Assembly: GCF_017303315.1 (NCBI RefSeq)
Contig: NZ_JAFKOI010000011.1
Location: 1 to 64,000, forward strand
Source: Bacillus sp. NTK071
Lineage (GTDB): Bacteria > Bacillota > Bacilli > Bacillales > Guptibacillaceae
Direction: 5' to 3'
Length of the DNA stretch: 64,000 nucleotides
Each line of letters begins with the position of its first letter. The stretch's first letter is position 1. This document shows positions 50,956-58,326 of the stretch, in pieces. The position numbers and the translations under genes were made by a program. Below the pieces are notes generated by a model. The model ran no database searches and was not told the DNA's origin. It saw only the letters and a list, made by a program, of their open reading frames with translations.

Positions 50956-51585
50956 TTATCCTTTAATAAGCTCTTGCATTTTTGATGCAACGGCTTTTTT
51001 ATCGTCTTCACCAGTAATACCGCCACCTACGATGACAAGGTCTGGTTGCACTTTTACAACTTCTTCAAGAGAATCAAGCTTAATGCCACCAGCGATTGCT
51101 GTTTTCGCATTCTTTACGACACCTTTGATGGTTTCAAGATCTTGGAAAGAGTTCTGGCCTTTCGCTTGAAGATCGTAGCCAGTATGAACGCAAATATAGT
51201 CAACGCCTAGTGCGTCTACTTCTTTAGCGCGAGTAGCGAGATCTTTCACTGCCATCATATCAACAAGGATTTCTTTCCCTTGTTTCTTCGCTTCTTCGAC
51301 AGCACCTTTGATTGATTCATCTTCAGCAGCACCAAGAATCGTGATGATATCTGCGTTGGATTCAGATGCTTTCATAACTTCATAGCCTGCAGCATCCATA
51401 ATTTTAAGGTCCGCAAGAACTTCAAGGTTAGGGAATGCGGCTTTCATTTCTTTGACAGCACGAAGACCTTCATTGATGACAATCGGCGTTCCAATTTCAA
51501 CGATATCAATATGCTCCTGAACTTCTTTCACTAGTTCAATACCTTCTTTTGTGTTTACCAAATCTAATGCTAGCTGTAATTTCAT
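50956..51585 (-). CDS. hxlA: 3-hexulose-6-phosphate synthase HxlA
   Basis: A 209-residue TIM-barrel aldolase of the OMP decarboxylase superfamily. It condenses formaldehyde with ribulose-5-phosphate. The superfamily motif DLKIMDAAGYEVMKA carries the DxKxxD catalytic set, IVEIGTPIVINEG the substrate pocket, and LVIVGGGITGEDD the phosphate site. GGGAGTG precedes the ATG. It is the first gene of the hxlAB operon, with a palindrome over its likely -10. Confidence 0.95.
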   Translation of the reverse strand: MKLQLALDLVNTKEGIELVKEVQEHIDIVEIGTPIVINEGLRAVKEMKAAFPNLEVLADLKIMDAAGYEVMKASESNADIITILGAAEDESIKGAVEEAKKQGKEILVDMMAVKDLATRAKEVDALGVDYICVHTGYDLQAKGQNSFQDLETIKGVVKNAKTAIAGGIKLDSLEEVVKVQPDLVIVGGGITGEDDKKAVASKMQELIKG

Positions 51586-51663
51586 AATTCTTTCACTCCC
51601 AATCCGTATTTTCTTAGTTTCTCTCTAGGTTATTTTCTCTGTGAATTGAAACCAATATTAACT

Positions 51664-51693
51664 TTTGTTCGGTTTAGTAGCAATTATATTGCT
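51664..51693 (-). promoter_or_regulatory. hxlA promoter with palindrome and PurBox-like site
   Basis: On the minus strand a perfect TATAAT (51688-51683) lies inside the perfect palindrome AGCAAT-ATA-ATTGCT (51693-51679). An 18-base spacer leads back to CTTACA. Just downstream, TAAACCGAACAAA (51676-51664) matches the PurBox AWWWCCGAACWWT at 11 of 13 positions. A repressor on the palindrome would cover the -10. Confidence 0.5.
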
Positions 51694-51870
51694 TAAGTCG
51701 ATGTGCTGTAAGAAGAACACAGTTGATTGTCCGAAAGTAGAGTATTCCCTTACAGAACGTGTTGAAACATCAATTGCCATTCTTGACTTAAGATATAAAT
51801 AGGTTAGGAGGTTAAATCACATTCACAATGTCTTTGGCAAACTGATTAAACGAAAGCGTCTGTATAGCGT
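51694..51870. other. Intergenic stretch with an orphan ribosome-site-like motif
   Basis: No gene is recognised. TTAGGAGG near 51806 is followed 15 bases on by an ATG opening only a five-codon frame, and about 50 bases later by the hairpin at 51875. This could be an independent short transcript or a relic of a lost gene. Confidence 0.35.
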
Positions 51871-51874
51871 AATT

Positions 51875-51920
51875 AAAAAGCCGCTGTTCTCTATCAAATT
51901 TGAAGGAACAGCGGCTTTTT
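51875..51920. terminator. Bidirectional terminator after the alpha/beta hydrolase gene
   Basis: AAAAAGCCGCTGTTC pairs with GAACAGCGGCTTTTT, with flanking A and T tracts on both strands. It lies 7 bases after the hydrolase stop. Confidence 0.9.
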
Positions 51921-51927
51921 GATTATT

Positions 51928-52728
51928 TTAATGTTCTACTAGTAGTAGAATTTCTTCTTTAATGGTTTCCCATGCAAAAGAAGTCGTATCAGTTAGCATG
52001 AAATGTTCTGCTGCAGGAAGCTCAATAAACTTTACGAAGTCACCTGCACCTTCCGCTTCTCGATGGTAGTGATCGCTAATTCCTATCGGCACGTGGACAT
52101 CAAGTGAACCATGTACTAGAACCTGCTGAACGCCTAGCGGAAGTAGTTCAACTGGTGAAGCATTTTTATAGCGCTCAGGTATGTCTTCAGGTGATCCGCC
52201 CATTAGCTCAGCTGTAGGGTTATTTGGCTCAAGTGAAAGAACCTTGTCTCGATAATGGTGAACGCCGTGCATCATCTCTAGATCATTTACACCAGCAAGG
52301 CTGATGACGCCGTGAATAAGAAGGGGATGTTCAGTAATGTAGAGCTCACTATTACGGTCAATGCGGTGGCGAGCTGCTAACCAGGTTGCGAGATGGCCAC
52401 CAGCAGAATGTCCGATTGTGACAACCTTCTCTAAGTTGAGGGGGTATGTTTCTGCAAGAGTAGTAAGGTAGTCGGTAGCTTTAGCTGCGTCAGTAAGTGT
52501 TCCAGACCAACCCCCGCCATCATGACCAGTGCGTCGATATTCAATATTCCACGTGGCAAAACCGCTGGCTGTTAAATCTTCAGCAACTTCTTTCATTAAC
52601 TCAAGGGTAAACGGCTTACGCCAGAAACCACCGTGAATTACGATTGCTACAGGGTGTGGTCCATCTCCTTTAGGAAGGCGAAGTTCTCCGAATTGATTTT
52701 CATTTTCTCCGTAAAAGATTGTTTCCAT
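51928..52728 (-). CDS. Alpha/beta hydrolase (esterase family)
   Basis: A 266-residue alpha/beta hydrolase. VAIVIHGGFWRKPF holds the HGGxW oxyanion-hole motif, VTIGHSAGGHLATWLAARH the nucleophile Ser, LVHGSLDVHVPI the acid, and LPAAEHFMLTDT the catalytic His. The pattern is that of the BD-FAE/kynurenine formamidase-like branch, but the substrate cannot be set. There is no signal peptide. TTGAGGTG precedes the ATG. Monocistronic. Confidence 0.9.
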   Translation of the reverse strand: METIFYGENENQFGELRLPKGDGPHPVAIVIHGGFWRKPFTLELMKEVAEDLTASGFATWNIEYRRTGHDGGGWSGTLTDAAKATDYLTTLAETYPLNLEKVVTIGHSAGGHLATWLAARHRIDRNSELYITEHPLLIHGVISLAGVNDLEMMHGVHHYRDKVLSLEPNNPTAELMGGSPEDIPERYKNASPVELLPLGVQQVLVHGSLDVHVPIGISDHYHREAEGAGDFVKFIELPAAEHFMLTDTTSFAWETIKEEILLLVEH

Positions 52729-52897
52729 GCTTTCACCTCAAATGACATGATTAGATCCAACTCTATTATCTCATAATCTTATCAGAGAAGGTAATGGTCC
52801 CCCATTGTAAGCAAAAGCTTTTTATTTTGGGGTCGAGTAAACTTTGCTCTTAAAAACCTATTTAGAAAAAACATTTTATCTTTTATTACTATTTTTA

Positions 52898-52926
52898 TTG
52901 TAATGAAACCATTAATAATGTAATAA
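52898..52926 (+). promoter_or_regulatory. Possible promoter/operator of the GH2 gene
   Basis: TTGTAA (52898-52903), 17 bases, TAATAA (52921-52926). The spacer carries the perfect palindrome CATTA-A-TAATG (52910-52920), flanked by TTTTTATT and AATAATAAAAA arms. The rest of the 52729-53012 gap is AT-rich and holds no gene. A repressor such as the ArsR-type protein encoded at 56343 could bind here. Confidence 0.4.
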
Positions 52927-53012
52927 TAAAAACAGACGATAAATGAAAGCCCTTACTTATAGCGTGGATAGATAGATTGTGACAAAGGTACTGTACTAGA
53001 GGAGGTATGTAA

Positions 53013-54827
53013 ATGGTCTACGAAACAACATCCGTATTAGAAAGAACAGAGAGCAATTACGAGGATTATCCTCGACCACAAATGAAACGTGAGTATTGGT
53101 ACGACTTGAATGGTGAATGGCAGTTTGAATTTGATGATGAAGATCGTGGAGAAGGTGAAAAGTTTTATTTACAAGAGAGGGATCTTACTGATTCCATTCA
53201 AGTGCCTTATGCATATCAGAGTGCAAAATCTGGTGTTCAAGTAGATGAAATTCATGAAGTGGTTTGGTATAAGCGTGAATTCCATTGGGACATAGACGGT
53301 AGTAAGAAGGTTTTGCTTCATTTTGAAGCAGTAGATTATTATACAAAAGTTTGGGTGAACGGGGAGTATATTGGGGACCATGAGGGTGGACATACACCAT
53401 TTAGTTTTTCAATTACAAATGCGTTAAGTGAAGGTCATAACACTGTTGTGATTAGAGTTGAAGATCGAAATAGTGTTGAACAGCCGATTGGAAAACAGTC
53501 ATGGAAAGGCGAAAATTTTTTATGCTGGTATTCAAGAACAACAGGAATATGGCAACCTGTTTGGCTAGAGGAAGTACCGACTTATCATATTGAAGATGTG
53601 AAGATGACGCCTTCAGTAGAAGATGGCAAACTATCCATTGAAGCGACTCTTCCTCGCCAAAAACAAAAGGCGTACCTCGAAGCATGTGTTTATTTTAAAG
53701 GGGAATGGATCGACACGGTTGGTGTATGGGTGAAAGAGTATCAAACGAGCGTAGAACTAACAGCGAGCGTTGATTCTGACCAAGCTAATTTCCGCGTGTA
53801 TTACTGGACACCAGATACGCCGAATTTGTATGATGTAACGTTTTCGTTAAGTGTTAAAAATGAAGTGATTGATAAGGTTGATAGCTATTTTGGTATGAGA
53901 AGTATTGAAGTACAGGATGGAAGGGTTCTTCTTAATAAAGAAACGTTCTATCAAAAGTTAATCCTCGACCAAGGGTATTATCCAGACTCACTAATGACAG
54001 CTGATTTTGAGCAAATGAAGACAGACTTACTCAAAGTGAAGGAAATGGGTTTCAATGGTGTCCGTCGTCACCAAACAATTGCTGACAGACGTTATATGAC
54101 GCTTTGTGATCAGTTGGGTCTAGTGATGTGGGCTGAGATGCCAAGTAGCTTCAAGTTCACATGCAAATCGATGGCTCGGATGATGGATGAAACGAGAGAG
54201 ATGGTTACAAAGCATTATAATCACCCTTCCGTTATCATCTATACGCTAATGAATGAGTCGTGGGGTGTGAATGAAATCTATCATCGAGAAGATCAGCAAG
54301 CCTTTGTAAACGCTATCTATTATCAGACGAAGGCCCAGGACCCTAATCGTCTCATTGTTGGTAATGATGGTTGGGAGCATACAGTCACAGATTTATTAAC
54401 GATACATGATTATAATTCGGATGCCGATTCTATGAGAACGAGTTACGAGAATAAGAGTGACTATGTAAACGGTAGCCCGTCGAAGACGAGTCGAAAGCAA
54501 AACTATGCAAAAGGATATGAGTATAAAGGTGAGCCGATCATCATTAGTGAATATGGCGGCATTGCTTATGGTAGTGAATCAAGAGAAGAAGAGTGGGGAT
54601 ATGGATTCAGGCCTCATACTCAGGAAGAAGTCATTGATCGTTTAACGGCGTTAACGAAAGTCATCATGGAGAATGACGCCATTCAGGGGTTCTGTTATAC
54701 GCAGCTAACAGATGTTGAGCAAGAAGTGAACGGTCTTCTCGACGATCGCCATGAAAACAAATTTAATACAGAAGAGATTAGGAAGATTCTATTATCTAAG
54801 CAGTCGAACGGTTTTATCTTTGAATAA
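53013..54827 (+). CDS. Glycoside hydrolase family 2 protein
   Basis: A 604-residue cytosolic GH2 enzyme. The N-terminal jelly-roll (REYWYDLNGEWQFEFDDEDRG, then VVWYKREFHW, then KVWVNGEYIGDHEGGHTPFSF) and an immunoglobulin-like domain lead into the barrel (GVRRHQTIADRRYMTLCDQLGLVMWAEMP). The acid/base Glu is in YTLMNESWGV and the nucleophile Glu in PIIISEYGG. Family members are beta-galactosidases, beta-glucuronidases or beta-mannosidases; the adjacent GPH symporter fits a disaccharide or glucuronide. There is no signal peptide, so the sugar is imported first. AGGAGG precedes the ATG. Confidence 0.92.
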   Translation: MVYETTSVLERTESNYEDYPRPQMKREYWYDLNGEWQFEFDDEDRGEGEKFYLQERDLTDSIQVPYAYQSAKSGVQVDEIHEVVWYKREFHWDIDGSKKVLLHFEAVDYYTKVWVNGEYIGDHEGGHTPFSFSITNALSEGHNTVVIRVEDRNSVEQPIGKQSWKGENFLCWYSRTTGIWQPVWLEEVPTYHIEDVKMTPSVEDGKLSIEATLPRQKQKAYLEACVYFKGEWIDTVGVWVKEYQTSVELTASVDSDQANFRVYYWTPDTPNLYDVTFSLSVKNEVIDKVDSYFGMRSIEVQDGRVLLNKETFYQKLILDQGYYPDSLMTADFEQMKTDLLKVKEMGFNGVRRHQTIADRRYMTLCDQLGLVMWAEMPSSFKFTCKSMARMMDETREMVTKHYNHPSVIIYTLMNESWGVNEIYHREDQQAFVNAIYYQTKAQDPNRLIVGNDGWEHTVTDLLTIHDYNSDADSMRTSYENKSDYVNGSPSKTSRKQNYAKGYEYKGEPIIISEYGGIAYGSESREEEWGYGFRPHTQEEVIDRLTALTKVIMENDAIQGFCYTQLTDVEQEVNGLLDDRHENKFNTEEIRKILLSKQSNGFIFE

Positions 54828-54844
54828 AAAGGAGGAAGTAAACC

Positions 54845-56233
54845 ATGGAAACAGCTAGAAACTACTCGTCACCTGATGTGGATACCAAAGAGGATATTCG
54901 AACGAAAGAGTTTGCTTCATATTTTGGTTATGGGTTCGGACAATGCATTAGCTTCGGGTTAGTAGGGTCCTACATTTTATTTTTCTATACGGATATTCTA
55001 GGGATTTCAGCTGCAGCAGCAAGTATTATTTTCCTAATAGCCAGAACTTGGGATGCGATTAACGACCCAATGATGGCTTCTGTAATGGATACCCTGCATT
55101 CAAAGCATGGGAAATTCCGTCCGTATTTAAAATACATGCCGTTCTTTGTCGCGTTGATTACGATTGTGTGTTTTCTACCTTTAGACGGTATTAGTCCAAC
55201 AGCGAAATTACTATATGCTGGTGGGACGTATATCCTATGGGGGATGATTTACACGGTTTCTGATGTTCCTTATTGGTCACTTTCTTCTGTTATGAGTCAG
55301 GATGCGCAGCAGCGTACGAAGCTAATCACATTTGCAAACATGGGTGTTTTTGCTGGGATCGCCTTGTCACCAGTACTATTTGTTCCCCTTGCTGAATGGT
55401 TAGGTGGAGGTGATAAAGGACAGGGATATTTCCTTGCCACCGTTGTTCTTATGGCTTTTGCTCTGCCTATTATGTTGAATGGTTTTAAGAATACGAAAGA
55501 ACGAGTTAAAGCACCAAAAACGAAAGTGAAGCTTTCAGATGCAGCGAGAGCGATTAAGGCAAACAAACCAATGTTTGCAGTATTAGTCGTTTTCTTCTGC
55601 AATGTGTTTATGAACATAACTCAAGCCTTGAACGTATTCTTTTTCACGTACAATCTTGGAAACGCTTCCTTGATGTCCATCTTCGGGATAATTAGTTTAG
55701 CGAGCTGTATTGGTTTCTTCGTTATTCCGTCCTTAGCAAAGAAATTTAAAAAGAAACATATGCTGATGACGATTGTCGCGCTTGACATTGTTATTCGAAT
55801 CATCTGGTTTACTGTCGGTTATTCTAGTGTATTCATTTCCTTTGTTTTCATAGCAATCACAATGCTACTTTATACTGCAACAGGTCCATTAATTTCATCT
55901 ATGCTTGCTGAAACGATTGAATATACCGAATTGAAAACAGGAAAACGAAACGAAGCGATCATTTTTTCAGGACAAACATTTACTGGTAAGCTTTCCGTTG
56001 CTATTGCTGGCGGTGCTACCGGACTAATTTTGACATGGATTAATTACCGTCCTAATGAGGTCCAAACAGATTTCACTCTAGATATGATGTTTTTCGTTAT
56101 CGCGCTTTTACCTGCACTAGGATCTCTCATCAGATTAATTGTCATGTATTTCTATTCTTATACAGAAGATGAGTATAATGAAATCGTAGAAAAATTACAC
56201 GAGAGAAAGATGAGGGAAGAACTGAAAGCCTGA
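54845..56233 (+). CDS. GPH-family glycoside:cation symporter
   Basis: A 462-residue MFS-type transporter of the glycoside-pentoside-hexuronide family (MelB, GusB, XynB relatives) with about 12 helices. FASYFGYGFGQCISFGLVGSYILFFYTDILG, ARTWDAINDPMMASVMD (the Asp residues of the cation/sugar site in helix 2) and AETIEYTELKTGKRNEAIIFS are family motifs. It lies 17 bases after the GH2 gene with AGGAGG, so the two form an operon: import, then hydrolysis. Confidence 0.93.
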   Translation: METARNYSSPDVDTKEDIRTKEFASYFGYGFGQCISFGLVGSYILFFYTDILGISAAAASIIFLIARTWDAINDPMMASVMDTLHSKHGKFRPYLKYMPFFVALITIVCFLPLDGISPTAKLLYAGGTYILWGMIYTVSDVPYWSLSSVMSQDAQQRTKLITFANMGVFAGIALSPVLFVPLAEWLGGGDKGQGYFLATVVLMAFALPIMLNGFKNTKERVKAPKTKVKLSDAARAIKANKPMFAVLVVFFCNVFMNITQALNVFFFTYNLGNASLMSIFGIISLASCIGFFVIPSLAKKFKKKHMLMTIVALDIVIRIIWFTVGYSSVFISFVFIAITMLLYTATGPLISSMLAETIEYTELKTGKRNEAIIFSGQTFTGKLSVAIAGGATGLILTWINYRPNEVQTDFTLDMMFFVIALLPALGSLIRLIVMYFYSYTEDEYNEIVEKLHERKMREELKA

Positions 56234-56250
56234 ACAGTAAAATGAACGTA

Positions 56251-56273
56251 GCCCCCTGGTCTTTAAGGGGGCT
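56251..56273 (+). terminator. Weak hairpin after the GPH symporter gene
   Basis: AGCCCCCT pairs with AGGGGGCT over a short GGTCTTTA-type loop but is followed by AATACTG rather than a T run. It may attenuate transcription into the regulator gene rather than end it. Confidence 0.55.
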
Positions 56274-56294
56274 AATACTGTTTAGTAGACAGTT

Positions 56295-56303
56295 TGTTAT
56301 AAT
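56295..56303 (+). promoter_or_regulatory. Extended -10 promoter of the ArsR-type regulator
   Basis: TGTTATAAT (56295-56303) is a TGn extended -10 with perfect TATAAT, 40 bases before the start codon. Confidence 0.6.
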
Positions 56304-56342
56304 AGTTTTGAATGAATAGATGACAATCATGGTGGTGTTTAT

Positions 56343-57272
56343 TTGAAAAAGTTGCAACTGTCTTTTGACAATATCGTTCCGATCAGTAAAGCGCTCGCTA
56401 ACCAAACTCGTGTGCAAATTCTACAGCTTCTAAGTGAAAAGCCCTACAATGTAAATGATTTAGCTGAGAAGTTGAGCTTGCCCTTTTCAACAACAGCTTC
56501 ACACGTAAATAAATTAGAAGAAGTAGATCTAATCGTAACTAATCTTGTACCTGGAAGAGGAACCCAGAAAGTAAGTGCCATCAATTACGATCGAATTGTA
56601 ATGGATCTATATACGGAAGATGAACAACGTGCAGAACATGAATTAACCTTTGAAATGCCTATTGGTGATTATCTTGACTGTCATGTTGTTCCGAATTGCG
56701 GAATAGTAGATGAGAAAGATTTTATAGGAATGCAGGATGATCCGCGATCATTTTATGAACCGGATCGAAAGCGTGCTCAGCTTCTGTTCTTTAAGGATGG
56801 ATATGTAGAATATCGTTTTCCTAACCGTATTCCATATGGGTATCAAGCAAGTGAATTGGAAATTAGCACTGAAATTTGTTCTGAAGCACCAAATCATAAG
56901 TTAGATTGGCCTTCTGACATAACAGCTTGGATTAATCACGAAGAAATAGGAACATGGACATCGCCAGGTGACTTTGGTGGTGAAAGAGGTTTATTAACCC
57001 CCGAATGGTGGCGAACAAATCTTACTCAGTATGGGATATTAAAGCGATGGAAAGTAAACAAGAGCGGGTGTTATGTTGATGGAGAAAAGGTTTCCCACCT
57101 TACCATCGATCAATTCAATTTATCAAGCTACCCTTATATTGCTTTTCGTTTGGGTATTAAAGAAGACGCTGTTAACAGCGGTGGAATGAATTTATTTGGT
57201 CCTAAGTTTGGTAACCATGAACAGGGGATTGTTGTTCATATAAAATATGAGCCAAACATAGTGGGAGAGTAA
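56343..57272 (+). CDS. ArsR-type winged-helix regulator with a large C-terminal domain
   Basis: 309 residues. The first 90 form an ArsR/SmtB-like winged helix: ISKALANQTRVQILQLLSEKPYNVNDLAEKLSLPFSTTASHVNKLEEVDLIVTNL. No ArsR metal-binding Cys pair is seen. About 210 further residues (from DYLDCHVVPNCGIV to HIKYEP) form a beta-rich domain with many aromatic residues that I cannot name; it may bind the sugar handled by the neighbouring genes. The start is TTG at 56343. Likely a repressor of the GH2-symporter operon and perhaps of itself. Confidence 0.82.
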   Translation: MKKLQLSFDNIVPISKALANQTRVQILQLLSEKPYNVNDLAEKLSLPFSTTASHVNKLEEVDLIVTNLVPGRGTQKVSAINYDRIVMDLYTEDEQRAEHELTFEMPIGDYLDCHVVPNCGIVDEKDFIGMQDDPRSFYEPDRKRAQLLFFKDGYVEYRFPNRIPYGYQASELEISTEICSEAPNHKLDWPSDITAWINHEEIGTWTSPGDFGGERGLLTPEWWRTNLTQYGILKRWKVNKSGCYVDGEKVSHLTIDQFNLSSYPYIAFRLGIKEDAVNSGGMNLFGPKFGNHEQGIVVHIKYEPNIVGE

Positions 57273-57278
57273 GTAGAA

Positions 57279-57312
57279 AAACTCTCTTAAAAAGTAATAA
57301 GAGAGTTTGATT
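57279..57312 (+). terminator. Terminator of the ArsR-type gene
   Basis: AAACTCTCTTA pairs with TAAGAGAGTTT over AAAAGTAA; the trailing T run is short. Confidence 0.7.
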
Positions 57313-57338
57313 ACTACTTTATGAAAGAATAATGAGGC

Positions 57339-57527
57339 CTATTTCCCACTTCTAATTCCTTTTGCAATGCTATAAAAGTTGTTTACGATCATAAACGAAC
57401 CTGTATTGCCTCCGCCTGATCCAGTGACACTGTTACTAACAGATATAGGCGAAATAGTATGAGCGCATTGTACGACTGTTCCACTATTATTTGTGATAAT
57501 AACCGGTCCTTTGATAAAGCATCCCAC
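57339..57527 (-). CDS. GerPA/GerPF family spore germination protein
   Basis: A 62-residue small protein. KGPVIITNNSGTVVQCAHTISPISVSNSVTGSGGGNTGSF is the GerPA/PF pattern: a VGPV-like start, the hydrophobic NNSGTV turn and the GSGGxNTG loop. These are spore-coat permeability proteins needed for germinants to reach their receptors. It is shorter than the usual 70-75 and stands alone rather than in a gerPABCDEF operon. The start is GTG at 57527 with GAGGAG 10 bases upstream. Confidence 0.85.
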   Translation of the reverse strand: MGCFIKGPVIITNNSGTVVQCAHTISPISVSNSVTGSGGGNTGSFMIVNNFYSIAKGIRSGK

Positions 57528-57616
57528 TTGCGATCACTCCTCTACAACGTCTACTTTCAGTATATGGACAAACAGCAAAAGTGCTTGGACATCATTCAAG
57601 AAAAATATAGTGTAAA

Positions 57617-57643
57617 GGAAAAAACGCTCATCTCTGAGCGTTC
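57617..57643 (-). terminator. Terminator of the 81-residue protein gene
   Basis: AACGCTCA pairs with TGAGCGTT over TCTC; on the minus strand a run of T follows. Confidence 0.8.
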
Positions 57644-57650
57644 TGTTTGT

Positions 57651-57896
57651 TTACCAGAAAAAGAATGGTGAATAGCTGTAAGCTGCAATTGATGCAAGTC
57701 CAACAGCAATGAGGGCTGCCCCTAAAAAGAAGTAATTTCCAAAGCCAGATCCATCATTACCTTCTCCATCCATAGGGCGAAGGTAAACATGTTCATTATC
57801 GCAATGATCGATGTATCCGTAATGGGTAGTTCCACCATGACAGCGAATCGCTACACATCTACCAATATTGTTCGTAAACTCGTCGTGAAAAGACAT
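57651..57896 (-). CDS. Small protein with Sm-like strand pattern and C-terminal helix
   Basis: 81 residues. FTNNIGRCVAIRCHGGTTHYGYIDHCDNEHVYLRPMDG reads as a short beta-barrel of the kind found in DUF2642/LSm-like Bacillus proteins (bulged strands around G-x-x-H-x-G-x-I). A Gly-rich linker and a hydrophobic helix (FFLGAALIAVGLASIAAY) close the protein, ending in SPFFFW. I recall similar proteins in spore formers, without known function. The start has GAGGAAAAC upstream. Perhaps a spore surface protein. Confidence 0.75.
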   Translation of the reverse strand: MSFHDEFTNNIGRCVAIRCHGGTTHYGYIDHCDNEHVYLRPMDGEGNDGSGFGNYFFLGAALIAVGLASIAAYSYSPFFFW

Positions 57897-58060
57897 CAGT
57901 TTTCCTCACTTTCGTTATCGTGCTAGAGTCACATTATTAAACTATGAAGTCATAACTAGAAACGTTTGGACAGGAATGGAGAGGTAGAGAATTGTGCCTT
58001 TAAACTGGAAAGAAAGGACCCTCCAAATTTTTATTATTTTGTGATGAGTAATAAAGACAC

Positions 58061-58096
58061 AAAAGACTGAGATCAAGATTATGATCTCAGTCTTTC
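58061..58096. terminator. Bidirectional terminator-like hairpin
   Basis: AAGACTGAGATCA pairs with TGATCTCAGTCTT over AGATTA, followed by TCT on the plus strand and preceded by A-rich bases. It ends the small gene at 58099-58248. Confidence 0.85.
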
Positions 58097-58098
58097 TA

Positions 58099-58248
58099 CT
58101 ATAGAAATACGATTAGCGCGATTCCACCTATGAATAAACAGCTAAGAATGATTTTTCCGTACAAAGGGAGTTGCTCTTTCCCTTTTTCATTTATCCGTTC
58201 TTCCTCTTCATCGACAGTATCTTTATATTTCGTATTACAGCAGCCCAT
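58099..58248 (-). CDS. 49-residue small membrane protein (MGCC start)
   Basis: The frame gives MGCCNTKYKDTVDEEEERIN, a charged stretch KEKGKEQLPLYGK-like, and one hydrophobic helix (IILSCLFIGGIALIVFL) at the C-terminus. GGGGAGG lies 6 bases before the ATG at 58248, and a terminator follows the stop, so it is a complete transcription unit. Short proteins of this kind with an N-terminal GCC occur in other Bacillaceae; function unknown. Confidence 0.75.
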   Translation of the reverse strand: MGCCNTKYKDTVDEEEERINEKGKEQLPLYGKIILSCLFIGGIALIVFL

Positions 58249-58326
58249 CTAACCTCCCCTTTTAAATTAGAATTTCATCAAGACCTTGAGTGGGGTCACT
58301 GCTCCTAGAGGTCCGATTGTTTCACT

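Noticed and set aside
57459-57671. 70-residue plus-strand ORF
   Set aside because: It overlaps the GerP-like gene in antisense and runs through a terminator of the neighbouring gene.
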